DNA of 64,000 bases from Casuarius casuarius (taxonomy: Eukaryota > Chordata > Aves > Casuariiformes > Casuariidae): the NCBI GenBank assembly GCA_003342895.1, contig PTFA01000029.1, positions 1,116,001 to 1,180,000 of the forward strand. Direction: 5' to 3'. A model generated the notes under the pieces. It was not told where the DNA came from, made no database searches, and saw only the letters and a list, made by a program, of their open reading frames with translations. The translations under genes were made by a program, and so were the position numbers. Shown here piece by piece: positions 26,660 to 37,900 of this stretch. Position 1 is the stretch's first letter. Each line of letters starts with the position of its first letter.

Positions 26660-26880
26660 CTGATTTTGGAGTTAGGTGACCTGCGTTCAGCTCACTTCTC
26701 AGTTCAGCGCCATATTTCATGTGTGACCTATGCCAAGTCAGGAAGATATTTAAGTATCAAAATCTTGCTCTCACTCTCCCACGCCACCAGCTGCAAAATG
26801 AGGAGGAAAGCATTTCTGCCCTCACAGGACTCTTGTGAGGGTGAGAGAGCTTTCTTGGTGTTTGGCTGCTAGGGCCACAT
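26660..26880 (+). repeat. MIR-type core-SINE relic (best preserved in the window)
   Basis: In order: ggtgacctgcgttcagctc, catgtgtgacctatgccaag, cagctgcaaaatgaggagg and cacaggactcttgtgaggg. This follows the MIR consensus (GGTTCGAATCC, GTGTGACCTTGGGCAAG, CATCTGTAAAATGGGG, CATAGGGTTGTTGTGAGG) in plus orientation over about 200 bp. Confidence 0.7.
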
Positions 26881-27189
26881 AAGGAGGGAGAAAGCGGGAG
26901 GGGAATAATTCATGTATTACAGGCAGTTCAGCCAAATAGCTTGAAGATACTCAAGATTATGTCATTACAAGCACCAGCTTTACATTAAATCTGCCTGGAG
27001 TTACAGCAGCTGGCATCAGTGGGAGATGAGGCCTGGGCACAGCTACCTTTTAACCAGACAGCAAATGCAAGAGAAGAGAAATGAACCTGCTGGCTTGTTA
27101 TGATGGACCTATCCATGGATGGTTGATTCCAGTTCCTAAAGTTTTCTTGTATTTGTAACCCCATTTTTAATTGCTTTGTTCCATCGGGG

Positions 27190-27290
27190 AAAACAAGTAT
27201 CTGAGCCTCAGGTCCTTTTTCTGTAAACTCTGTGAAGTGCTAAGAGAATATAAGTATTATCATTGCTATTTATTTTACCCTTTGGTGTTT
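27190..27290 (+). repeat. MIR-type core-SINE relic, partial
   Basis: tctgagcctcaggtcctttt, then tctgtaaactctgtgaagtg, then ataagtattatcattgctat. This follows the 3' half of MIR with a gap. It lies just beyond the proposed KIF26A poly(A) site. Confidence 0.5.
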
Positions 27291-27469
27291 TGTCTCTCTT
27301 TCCTGATTGGTTTATTATGACTAATGTCAAAACTGTTTGCAGTTATCTCTCTTGGGCAAAGAGATAATACAATGTGACATTTAATACTGTGTACCACAGG
27401 CCATCTTCTCTCTTCAGAGCATTAAAATCACATACGTAGCACGGAGCAATCATAACAATAGATGTATCT

Positions 27470-27475
27470 TTTATT
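27470..27475 (-). terminator. Candidate poly(A) signal of KIF26A (AATAAA)
   Basis: Canonical AATAAA on the minus strand about 1.27 kb after the stop codon, at the end of the AT-rich UTR-like block. Chosen over the proximal hexamer at 28070-28075 because the UTR-like composition continues past it. The choice is not proven. Confidence 0.5.
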
Positions 27476-28026
27476 CACAGATAAAAACTGAAGCAAGCTG
27501 TTATAATACATATTTGTACAAAGGATTTGAAAAAACCATAAAAAGGAAGATGATCAGAAAATATGATTCATTATGAAATGGGGTATTACATACACTATTA
27601 AACCTTTTCAAAAGTATTCGTTTGGCAACAATTTATCAATAGTTCCACACTTAAGTGGCCTCCTTCAAAAAAGCACAAATCTCATGCAGCATGTATAAAC
27701 TTGATCCTGAGGGTTTGCCTTCCTTAGAAAAACTGTAAAAAGATATACTATTTGTCTTAAAAGCTCAAAATGCAAATGCTATATTTATAGTCAAAACTAT
27801 ATAAAAATATGGACCTAACTTAACATTTACAAAAACTTTTTGTTTCTTTTTTTGCTTGTTTTATGGTTTTGGTAATAAACATAATTCTCAATTCCTGCAG
27901 TCAGAGAGGAAAAAAACAAACCAAACCACAGTGCCCTTTGTAGACTTCCTCACATTAAGTTAATGACTCCAAAAAGACCAGGTCTGTGACAGGTGAGGTT
28001 AGTAACCAAAGAAGTAGGTAAGCAGT

Positions 28027-28055
28027 TAATATATATCTATATATGTATATATAAA
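28027..28055. repeat. TA-rich simple repeat
   Basis: Imperfect (TA)n run inside the KIF26A 3' UTR. Confidence 0.85.
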
Positions 28056-28069
28056 ATGGAAAACAAACA

Positions 28070-28075
28070 TTTATT
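28070..28075 (-). terminator. Alternative proximal poly(A) signal (AATAAA)
   Basis: Canonical hexamer on the minus strand about 0.67 kb after the KIF26A stop. Use would give a shorter 3' UTR lacking the distal AT-rich part. Confidence 0.35.
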
Positions 28076-28450
28076 TTGATCTGAAAAAGTAATAATACAA
28101 AACCTGAAGGTAAAAGAATCATCTCAAAATGCCATAATACAACTTTTCCATAGATAAATGTTCATAAAAATATCTTGAATCCTAACCAAGAAAACAATTA
28201 TAATACAATTTTAATTCTGCTACATAAAACAGCTTTTCTATGAAACAAGAAGGCAAGTTCAGGTATGAAAACATAATTTACTTATTGCTTTTGCTACAAT
28301 GTTGTTTGTTTTTTACATATAGTCATAAATACACTATACAGTATAAAATATTTCATAGGAATACATTTTGTGGTCTGCTTAGGTTTGCTGGCTTTAATTC
28401 TAGCACCAAATACAAAAATGAAAATCAAATGAACTTTAAAGGCACTTCCA

Positions 28451-28475
28451 TTGTTTGTTTGTTTGTTTGTTTTTT
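28451..28475. repeat. (TTTG)n microsatellite
   Basis: About five TTTG units followed by T6, inside the KIF26A 3' UTR. In the mRNA it reads as an A-rich CAAA repeat. Confidence 0.9.
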
Positions 28476-28740
28476 AAAGTCTTGGTTTGTACTAAATTTC
28501 TTCACTTCCCTCTGGTAGAAGCAATATTTGTTCCTTTTATCTTTGTACAGTTCAGGTCACATTGAGGCACCAAATGATTTATGAACATTCCCATCCCTCA
28601 GCTGTTTCACTCTCCTACAACATTCATTGTTGCTTTTTAGTCTTCACTTTTCCTCCTTCACTTCCTAGCTCCTTATTCTCTTTTCTTCTTCATGTCGGAC
28701 GATTCAGCTCCACTTCCTTCGATCCCTTGAAAATCTCTCT

Positions 28741-28919
28741 TCAAACCTCCACTTCCCTTACTCCATCTTGCGCATCTGTTATCATCCCAATATCAAAACA
28801 CGTCACTATCATGATATGTGACTTGCACAGATTAACACACTGCTCCAGTTCCTCTGTCACTTGTTCCAGTGCCTCCAGGTACTCCTGTGACTCCTTATCG
28901 AGGTCAGGATCCACTTCAA
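28741..28919 (-). CDS. KIF26A: KIF26A last coding exon
   Basis: The 179 coding bases complete Phe1669, encode residues 1670-1727 and end in TGA at 28741-28743. The protein reads [20 protein letters not shown], then a second amphipathic helix, then [18 protein letters not shown] and REVEV at the C-terminus. Joined to the previous exon it restores the family sequence [20 protein letters not shown]. The acceptor follows a long T tract (tttttttttggctgatag). The exon continues without a break into the 3' UTR. Confidence 0.92.
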
Positions 28920-31900
28920 CTATCAGCCAAAAAAAAAGTGGGTAAGAGAAGCAGCTCACAGTAAAACATTATTCTACTGGCCGAATTTAACTTGTGGTTC
29001 ATCACAAGGGAGAAAATCATGTGGAGTACAATTTCATTTCTGTTGAACTAAGGAGCTTTGTCACTGTTCAGCAGAAGCAGAACTCTACCTTGAGGCTCCA
29101 GTCAAGCAGAGCACTCAGTTTGTGAACAAATCTCACGTCTCAGTTTCCCAGCTGTAACATCCAGGTGGGAATACTTTTTCCTTCTTTGGAAAGAAGGAAA
29201 ATCCACTGTAGTGGATTATAAAGGTTATATAAATATTTAATAATAATAATAATAATAACAACAACAGTGAGTCTCTGCATTGTTTCACCTTCCTCTTCTG
29301 GTTGAGCTTTTTGTTCATTTCTGGTACTACTCAGCACTGAAAGCAAATCCTGTATCACAGCAATGCTCATGCAGTCGCAGAGCTCAATTTAGCCAATAGT
29401 CTAAGTAAGTGCTTAACTTTGTCAGTGGGACTGGTCACATGCTGAAAATTGGTCACATGCTGATAATACTGCTATTTTGTAAAAACACTTACAGTCTTCT
29501 TTCCACTTATTTGGATCCATCATCAACCTGCACTTTGTCTCTTCCAACTCTTCCTTCAAAAATTCATGCTTCGCCTTTACTTCTCTGATTCGTTGCTGGC
29601 GCCTTTCTAGTATCTTCAGCTTCGTATGGAAATACATCAGACCCTTTTAAGACACAGAAAGACAATTTCATGAATTTGTGTGTTATGAGCTGACCTCCGA
29701 CAGTTTGACACAAATTGCTCCCAGCTCATTACTTGCAAGAGTTAGCAGGTGGGTTGTTTTGTTTGGTTGGGATTTTTTTTATTTGAAGTGTACATTAATG
29801 GATTCTAATCTAGAGGAACAGCATGCTACATCACTTCAGCATTTGTTGCACTTTACTGAATTAGCAAACATCTCTAGTATATTCTGTAATTACTACTGTT
29901 TGTAGAGGATTTTTTTTCCAGTAGCGCAAATGATAAACACAGCCTAATAATGATGAAAGAGTTATATTTAATACTAGCCATAAGAATTTTTATTTTCTTA
30001 AAAGCACGCCTACCTTCTCAACATCCTGGAAAGGCTATTATGAAAGAAACAGGAAAAAGGCATCAGAAGAATATAGATTTCTAGTCTCCAAAATAGAATT
30101 AGTGGAAGTGTTCGCCAATTACGAGTAAATTAAACTCAGTGCATCCCTGATGTAATAGAATCTTACCATATACATGAAGAGTTAATGACCCTACAGTTGA
30201 GAGAGGCTGTAAGGTTTCATCAGCCAGGCAGGCTAAGACTATAAAGTCTTCCCATAATGTATTCATTGGTAACTTCCATTCACACCATCAGTCATGTTAA
30301 ACACAATTAATTTTAGACAGTAGTCATTTTCATTTTCTGTGTTAAGGGTACCCCAACATATGAATTGTAAAATTAATAATTATAGTGCTTTAATTGCAAT
30401 CAATTTCCTGAACACCATTCCAGCATTCAAGCAAGGATTCTGCCTGTATACTGTAATTTAAGTTGTCTACAGTTCTTGTAAAATATGTGCTGACCTCAGT
30501 TTCCTCTTGTCTGTGTCGCTGTAATCGTTCCACATCATCAATCTCATAAACTTTAATTTCAAATGGCTCTTTTAAAGTGCCTGGCAAAGGTGGTAGATCA
30601 ATCCATTGGCCAGTCACACTGGGTTTTCTTCCTAGGGAGGCAGCATCCGGCAACGGAGCAGGAATCAGTCTACGACGCTGGAGACCTGAAATACGAAAGA
30701 CAAGTGTTCCTCAGACTCAGAGGACTAACAGACTGCAGAAGGTACTGCAGCAAATTAAAGATCTAGGTTCTCGGAAACTTAGGAGGAAATGCTTTTCTTC
30801 ATCTTTTCGTTTTAGTAAAACACACCCAGGCTGCTAACTGAGTTACTGTCTTGATGAAGTATGTTCCTCTTGGCTTACTGATGGGAGTAACAGCAGTTCT
30901 TCTCCCAAAGCAGATGTCTGGGAATCAGTTCTTTATTCTCCCCTTCCAAAAATATTTTGCCTGGATTATTTTCTCTTTGATCGGCAATAACGGCATTCAC
31001 TACCTTGCTGTGACAATGAGCTAGTGAATAGATTTCAAACCAATACTGATAAGGGCAGAGTAATCTGAAAATCCCCTCCTCCTCCAGCTAAAGACAAGCA
31101 AGGCTATCTAGGTAAGATCCCATTGATAAAATCTCATTTTATTACCTCTTCCAAAGGACAAACAGCTCCCTCCAGGACCACTACCAACGCTTTAAGGTGC
31201 TAAATACCAGCAGTTTTCAATTGCTTTGTGGGACTGGGATTTATTTGGCACTTCAGAAGGCAGCAGCCAGCCAAACTGCAACTTGAGTCACCTCTAATGT
31301 CCGCATATCACTGCCCATTTGCACCAGCACTCAAAAGGTCAGAGCGTGACCTCATCTACTCCTCAATGACAGGGCTCCAGATTTACGAACAAACAGCAAA
31401 TTGTCACCATGATGCATCTGCTAGGACTCAAGTTTCCTGAAGCAGAGACTGACTTGTGTCCTTCAAAAATGTTGGTAATTTTCTATATAATGCTTGCCAC
31501 TTCGGTGTCCAAGCAATTTTCGTGGTTGTAAGTCTCTCTCTCCATTTTCTGAAAGGCTGACCTTTACACTACATCTATCAAGGATGAGTATATGTATAGG
31601 GATGCTCAGGCAATATTATAAAGTTGCAGTCCAATCCTTAAATAGAAGGGCTGAAGGCCACCAGAAACAAGCTGAAGTGTCATGTGGTAGTAGTATGTAC
31701 AAGTAGCTTCTGGCTAACTGGTGACAGTAAATTTAGTGCCTGAAAATTTTCCTCCTCTTACGGAAAACCAGAAAGGACTCTTTTTTTTCCTGATCTGATT
31801 GCTAACAGGGAGCACATCATACAGACAAAACAGTGCTGCTCAGAGAAGGATGCTCCTGAGATAACCTCTGAGACCTTTACAGGAAAGTTAAGTGCAAGTA

Positions 31901-34900
31901 AGGGCTGTTGGGTCAGACCTGCCATAAAATTCAAGAAGAAACAGACAAAATCCTGGCACATACCCCTGAGAGCAACACACCTGCACAGATACCTGAAGAG
32001 GTACCTGGTTTACATATTCTTAAGAAATAAATCCCTTACTCTTAATTGTTTCCTTGTTAATTTCTAAGTAATGACAATAATCACAAAGGAAACATTTTGG
32101 AAAGGGGAAGACTTGATCCTACCTTCTACCTTGACAGGCTGGAGATTAAGGGACTGAAGCATCTCATACGAGGAGAGGCTGAGGGAGTTGAGGCTGTTCA
32201 GCCTGGAGAAGAGAAGGCTCATGGGGGATCTAATCAATGTGTACAAACATCTGATGGGACAGTGAAAGAAGAGAAACCAGACTCTTCTCAGAGGTGCCCA
32301 GTGACAGGACAAGAGCTAACGGGCACAAACTGAAACACAGGAAATTCCACCTCAACACAAGAAAATGCTTCACTGTGAGGGTGGCTGAACACTGGAACAG
32401 GTTGCCCAGAGAGGCGGTGGAGTCTCCATCCTTGGAAATACTCAAAATCCAACTGGACACAGTCCTGGGCAACCTGTTCTAGCTGACCCTGCCTGAGCAG
32501 ATGGGTTGGACCAGATGATCTCCAGAGGTCCCTTCAAACCCCAACTACTTTATGACTCTGTGATACAACCCAAGGGAGATCTAAAAAATAGTCTCTCTGG
32601 ACCATAAAAAGTTAATCTACGTGGTGTTGGCCTTCACCTATTCATCATTGCCACCACCCCAATTTATTTAGCCTGAATCACAAATACAGTCCTGCCTGCT
32701 GAAATCACCCACTGTAACTCTGATCCTGTAACCTGCAGGACCTCTCTGAACAGGATACCAAAAAGATGCAGTCAGACATACATACCAAGCAGACTAACTT
32801 CATATCATTCCATTGCGCCAGCCAAGGCCAATGTCATTTCTTTAACATGAAGATGAAGTTAAAGAACAAGGGGAAAAGGTTTCCATTGACGTCTCTGGAA
32901 GTAGGTTCTGTCCCCAGGATGGGCTTCCCTTCCAAAGCTTCCTTAAGTCCAGAGACTGCAAGTCTCCAACACAGCTTGACAATTTAAGCTACTCCAAGAA
33001 TATGTCCAACATTTTACAATGATGACAATATATTTTAGGCCAATAATGGGTCTACACAAAACCCTTCTTGTAAGAAATATTTAATGAAGCTCCTAGGAAA
33101 CCTCATTTCATGTATAAAATACACTAGTGTGTCAAAATGTAAAGCACTGAAAATGTAATAGATAATTTACTGATACAGAGCAATTTCAATTGAAAAAAGA
33201 AATAGTTTGTCATTTTAAAAGACATTATAAACATTTCCTGGGGCAAAAACAAATACAAATCCATCAGTGGGTAATACCTTCTCAATACATGTGCAACCTA
33301 TACAGCTGTTAATATTGATTTGTAGGAAAGGTTTAAGAGGTTGATGTCCTATGGAAAGAAAACTGTAGTAAATGTTGCACTAAGTGTCCAAACTAATTTA
33401 TCACCTGCTGAAGCAGCTCAGGTGCTTTGACCAGAAAGCACCATGAAATGTATATCAGTTTAACCCGTTTTGTTCTACTGTAAGAACTGAGCATCATGTG
33501 TGTCTACAGGGATAGTAATAGTTACCCCCTTTCAACCAAAGGATCAGATTCAGCCACACTCCTAGTATTAGTGCCTACTCTTTTTCCAGCAGTCAGCACA
33601 CTTAGGCTGCTGAATCACACTACTGGCCAGCAGCTGCACCACACAGCTTGTCTCAGACTCTTTATGATACTACAGCCCTTCCAAGCTGGACCAGTAAAAA
33701 TGACTCTGTAACACCAGTCATAGAAGCCTGATGCTGAAAGCTGGCTACAGTCAGCAGCACTTACACGAGCACCACTTGTGAAAGCAACACAGAAAGGCAC
33801 CGGAGACCTGGAAAAGGAGACTTGGCTCTCACATGATCACCTTTGCATGGTACAACTGGATGTGTCTAACTCAGCACAGTGTAGGAGTGGGAGCCACCTC
33901 TTTTAAGGGATTCCCCCCACAAGTTTTCTGTTGCTTACAGCATCTGCCTGGCCACTTTAAAATTTCCTTACAAAACCACTATTACAATACAATAATTTTG
34001 CCTGGTAGTGTTAACCTAAGCTTTGCTGCATCCTGTATATGCACCCTTCCTCTTCTGCCTTACCTCCTCTTCCTCCTAAGCCTTACTTTTGGGTAATCTA
34101 ATGCAAATTCAGCAATTCTCATGGATTCACAAACCCTTTTCTCTTCTTCAGGCCTGTTCCCCCATTTTCAAACTAAACTCCCAGCCCATCTCACAGAAAT
34201 TCCTTCATAAATGTCTAGCCAGCAGCTCTTCCTCTCCTTACTGCCGTTCTCTCCACTTTTTACCCAGCCTGCAGACCCACACTCATTTCTTCCTCATAAA
34301 AACTCACCAAGGTCCACCCAGCACCCTCACTGCTCCCCCTCATGTGAAAAATACTCCTTTTCCAGTGATGCTGCACGGCGCTGAGAACACAGAGACGGCT
34401 GACGTGCTGCGATCACTGCCGATCCCGCCGAGGAATATCCTCTCGCCCATCCCCTGGGCTCCCCCATCTGCCTGCAGCCATCTGCTCTCTCCTCCCTTAC
34501 AGGGAGATGGAAAGCGCCTTGGGGCACACTGCGCTTTTCCTGCCCTCTGAGACGGAGCACCTGGGTCACACCTGCAGCCACGAGGCGGCTTTGAAGTAAA
34601 ATAAATGACAAGGAGCTTCTGTACTCGTAAACACGTGCACCACAAATGCATGCAGACGCATTCAGCTCTGCACAGTGTCTTCCTCCAAGCCAAACAGCCT
34701 TGCCCTCGCCGCAGGAGGCGCCATGGAAAGTCAACATCCCCGAGGATGCTGCGCCGCCGCATTTCGAGCGCATTTCGGGGCATTCAAGCCCTGCGTCCTG
34801 TTTCTTCCTTACCTGTTGATCTCTTCTTGGGGGACTTCAGGCTCCTCATGCGGCCCGGCGAGGACATGCCGCTTTCGCTCATGGAGTCGTGCGCCGAGGA

Positions 34901-37900
34901 GGCGCTGCCCGTCGCTTCGCTGTCCCGAATCATGCTTTCGTAGCCGCTGCTGCCCCCGCTGTGGTAAAAAAGAGCTGTCCTTCCCATGGCCGGCGGCAGC
35001 TCCCCGCTTAAAACGCTGCTGTTGTCACTGCCATGGCCACTGCTGTACCGCTGAGGCCTCCGGGGTGCCGTTATCTTGCTGTAAGGAGACGGCAGCACTG
35101 GGATTTGCGACTTCTCATCGCTGAGGTTGATGCCGCTGTCGTTGCCGCTGTCGGAGTCCGTGGAGCCTCGGAAATGTCCCATCTTGGCCGAGCCGCCCGA
35201 CACCAGCTCGTTCACGCGGCTGTTGGCCGCCCTCATGGCCTGCTTGGTCCCCATAATGGTTCCCCTGCCGGGTTTGCTGCTGACCACCTGCACGGAGCGG
35301 GGGGCCGCCTTCCCGCTCGGGGCAGCGCTCGAGCTCTTCCCAACGGGCTGCGTCAGGGACTTTACTGAGGAACTGAGAGACTTTGAGCCATTGGTGGAGA
35401 GGCTCCGGTTTTTATTTGCATTGGCTTGGACCTTCTGGTTAGTTGTGCTTTTTGCCTGGCTGTTTTTACAGGGCACAGGGGCAGTGAAGGACTGTGGTAA
35501 GGTCACACTGGAAGCAACAGGAGGGACCCCCAGCCTCGGGACGGAGCGCCCTGCCCTGCTGTTATTAGCGCTCACGTTTTCCCTCACCATGTTTGCTTTG
35601 GATCCTACTGATGTCAGACTGTCGCACCTTTCAAGGGACATGTGACTTCCATAACGGTGGACAGCTTCGCTCTTCGATGCCTTCGTCTTCAAACTTGACG
35701 TCATCTTAGGCAAAGAGTGGTCACCCTTCAGGTTCATTCTACTGCTGGCACTTTCACTAACACAAGATCCAGCTTTTGACCGCAAATCAGCTTCTTCTTC
35801 AGCCTTTGGTGTGGCAGCTCTGGCAAAGTCCAAGCCAGCAGCTTTTCCCCCACCATTACCCAGACCAACAGGTTTCTGTTCCAGGCTCGATTTGCGTACA
35901 GGAGGTGTTGGAGGTGTCGGCCCACCTGGCCTAGGTAACATGTTTGACTTCTGGGGCACACTTTTCTTTCCCAGCGATGATTTCAAGCTGCCAGCAGCCA
36001 GGGGAGCATCCAAATTCCCCCTGGTCACAGCCTCTGACAAAGTACTGTTAGTGTGCGATACTGGCATCACACCCAGTGTGGTGGCTCCTCTCTTCAGCTG
36101 TGGCATCTTCATCGCAGTTTCTGACTTCTTTGCAGCTCCGCTGGAAGATTTGCAGGCCATTTCACAACCATCCACAACTCTCTGAGAACAGGCAAGCATA
36201 GTCTGCGACTTAGTTGGCCTGGATGCTGTACTGAAATACTGGGCAGCTTTTCCTGGCTGCTTATCAGTACCAAATGTGTGAGATTTTGGAGACAGCACTG
36301 AGTCTGCAGGGTTTGTTTCCAATTGATTATCCGTGCGTAAGAGCCAGGGATCTTCAAATATACAATGTGGACTCTGCAGCTCTTTATAGCTGAGGACAGT
36401 ATTATGGTGGATTGCAGACGAGGTAGTTTTTGCTTTCCTAGGAAGACTAGAATGTAGGGTTTCTATCACAGGTGTATCTCGAGAATTAACAGATTTTATT
36501 TTTATGGGCTGATCAGTGACACAAAAAGCACTTTTTATCTGAGATGATTTGGTAGTTTCCGAGGTTTGGGGGCTTTTGCTGATGCTTGAGGACAGCTTGC
36601 TGGAACTCATGCTCTCACTCTCCAGCTCAGAGAAGCAAAACCCACTGTCATTCAGAGCACTTTTCAGTGGTACGGGTACATTAGGTGAATCCAAGTTGAA
36701 GGGTTCGTCAGACTTATTACAGCTGTAAGATGACTGTGCAACAAAACTGTCACTAGAATGTGCTCCATCACTTTCAATTGTACAGATGCTGACTTCGCTA
36801 AGCCATGAACTGATGGAGGAACGTCTGCTGCTGGTAAAGGGATCCTTAGCAAAGGGCACAACGATATCAATATTTACACCAGTAGAACTTTCCTGTGAGG
36901 TATAAGCATCAAACTCATCATTTATGCTGCTGATAATACTAACCGGCCTGGAACCTGATGCAAGAGCCTGAAGGGAGCAGTCACTGTTGAAGCTAATGAT
37001 ACTGGAAGGTCTTCCATTATCCAAAATCCCACTAATGGATAGTTCTTCCACCACTGTGAAAACAAGCTCATCCTCTCCATTCAGCTCAACAGGTTGCTGC
37101 AAAGTCACCGTGGTGGTTAATATATCCCGATCAAAGCATTTACCTCTGAATGCTGACCGGAAGCTGTGTACCTCTATAGCACCCGACTGATTCTGGGTGT
37201 TGCTACCAACCAGAAATGTGCTTCCTATTGGGTTTTGCTCAGGTTTGTTAACCATCTGCTTGCTCATTCCCACAGGAGGAGTCCGAACTGCATTGCTATT
37301 GTCCAACTCCGAACTCTCAGCCTTGGAGCTCAGCACTTGTTCTTTCTGCTGTGGAGGTGGGGGTGCCGGGCTTGGCAAGGGTCTCTTCACATACAAGGAC
37401 TTTTCTTTAATGACAGATTCAGCTGCGGCTTTATTCTGCTCCTGATTCCTTGAAGGGCTGCACCTTGAGGACTTTGGAGAATCTGTGATTGTCTCTCTCT
37501 CCTTCTCTCCCTCCAGTACTGAGTCTATTATTTTGCCATCAGCTTTGCTCTGCTGCTTGGAATGCTCTGTTTTGAAGTGAGGTGTGCTCTTTTCATGACA
37601 ATTGCCACCCCTTGGTGTAACAGCCTGGAAATGAAGATTATATCCTTTTTTTGGAGATGCAGTTTCTGCTGGAACTGGTTTCTTAAATCCTCCAGAAGGA
37701 GAAGATATCTTCTCCTTTATCAGTTTAGTCTGTCCATTTTCTGTACCTCCAGGAACTGGACTACAATTGGATGCAACAGAGTTTTCTCCACAAGCGAATT
37801 TGATGGGTTCCTCACTTCCATCAATGCACTCTAACCTTTCTTGCAATTCAGCAAAAGTGTTGCATTTAAAATGATCCTTGTCAGAACTTCTACCAATAGC

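Larger units (their letters stand above)
27450..28740 (-). other. KIF26A: Probable 3' UTR of KIF26A
   Basis: The sequence after the stop codon is AT rich and has no reading frame of note. It contains a TTTG run (28451-28475) and a TA-rich stretch (28027-28055). A minus-strand AATAAA lies at 27470-27475, which would place cleavage near 27450. Another AATAAA at 28070-28075 could give a shorter UTR of about 0.7 kb. Further AATAAA hexamers at 27311-27316 and 27269-27274 mean that the distal end is uncertain. Confidence 0.6.

Noticed and set aside
34327..34783. Two minus-strand frames of 147-148 codons directly after the giant exon
   Set aside because: Overlapping frames in CpG-rich intron. The clear donor at 34813 and in-phase continuation at 30685 show this is intron.
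35127..35645. 172-codon plus-strand frame inside the giant exon
   Set aside because: Antisense shadow of the KIF26A coding frame.
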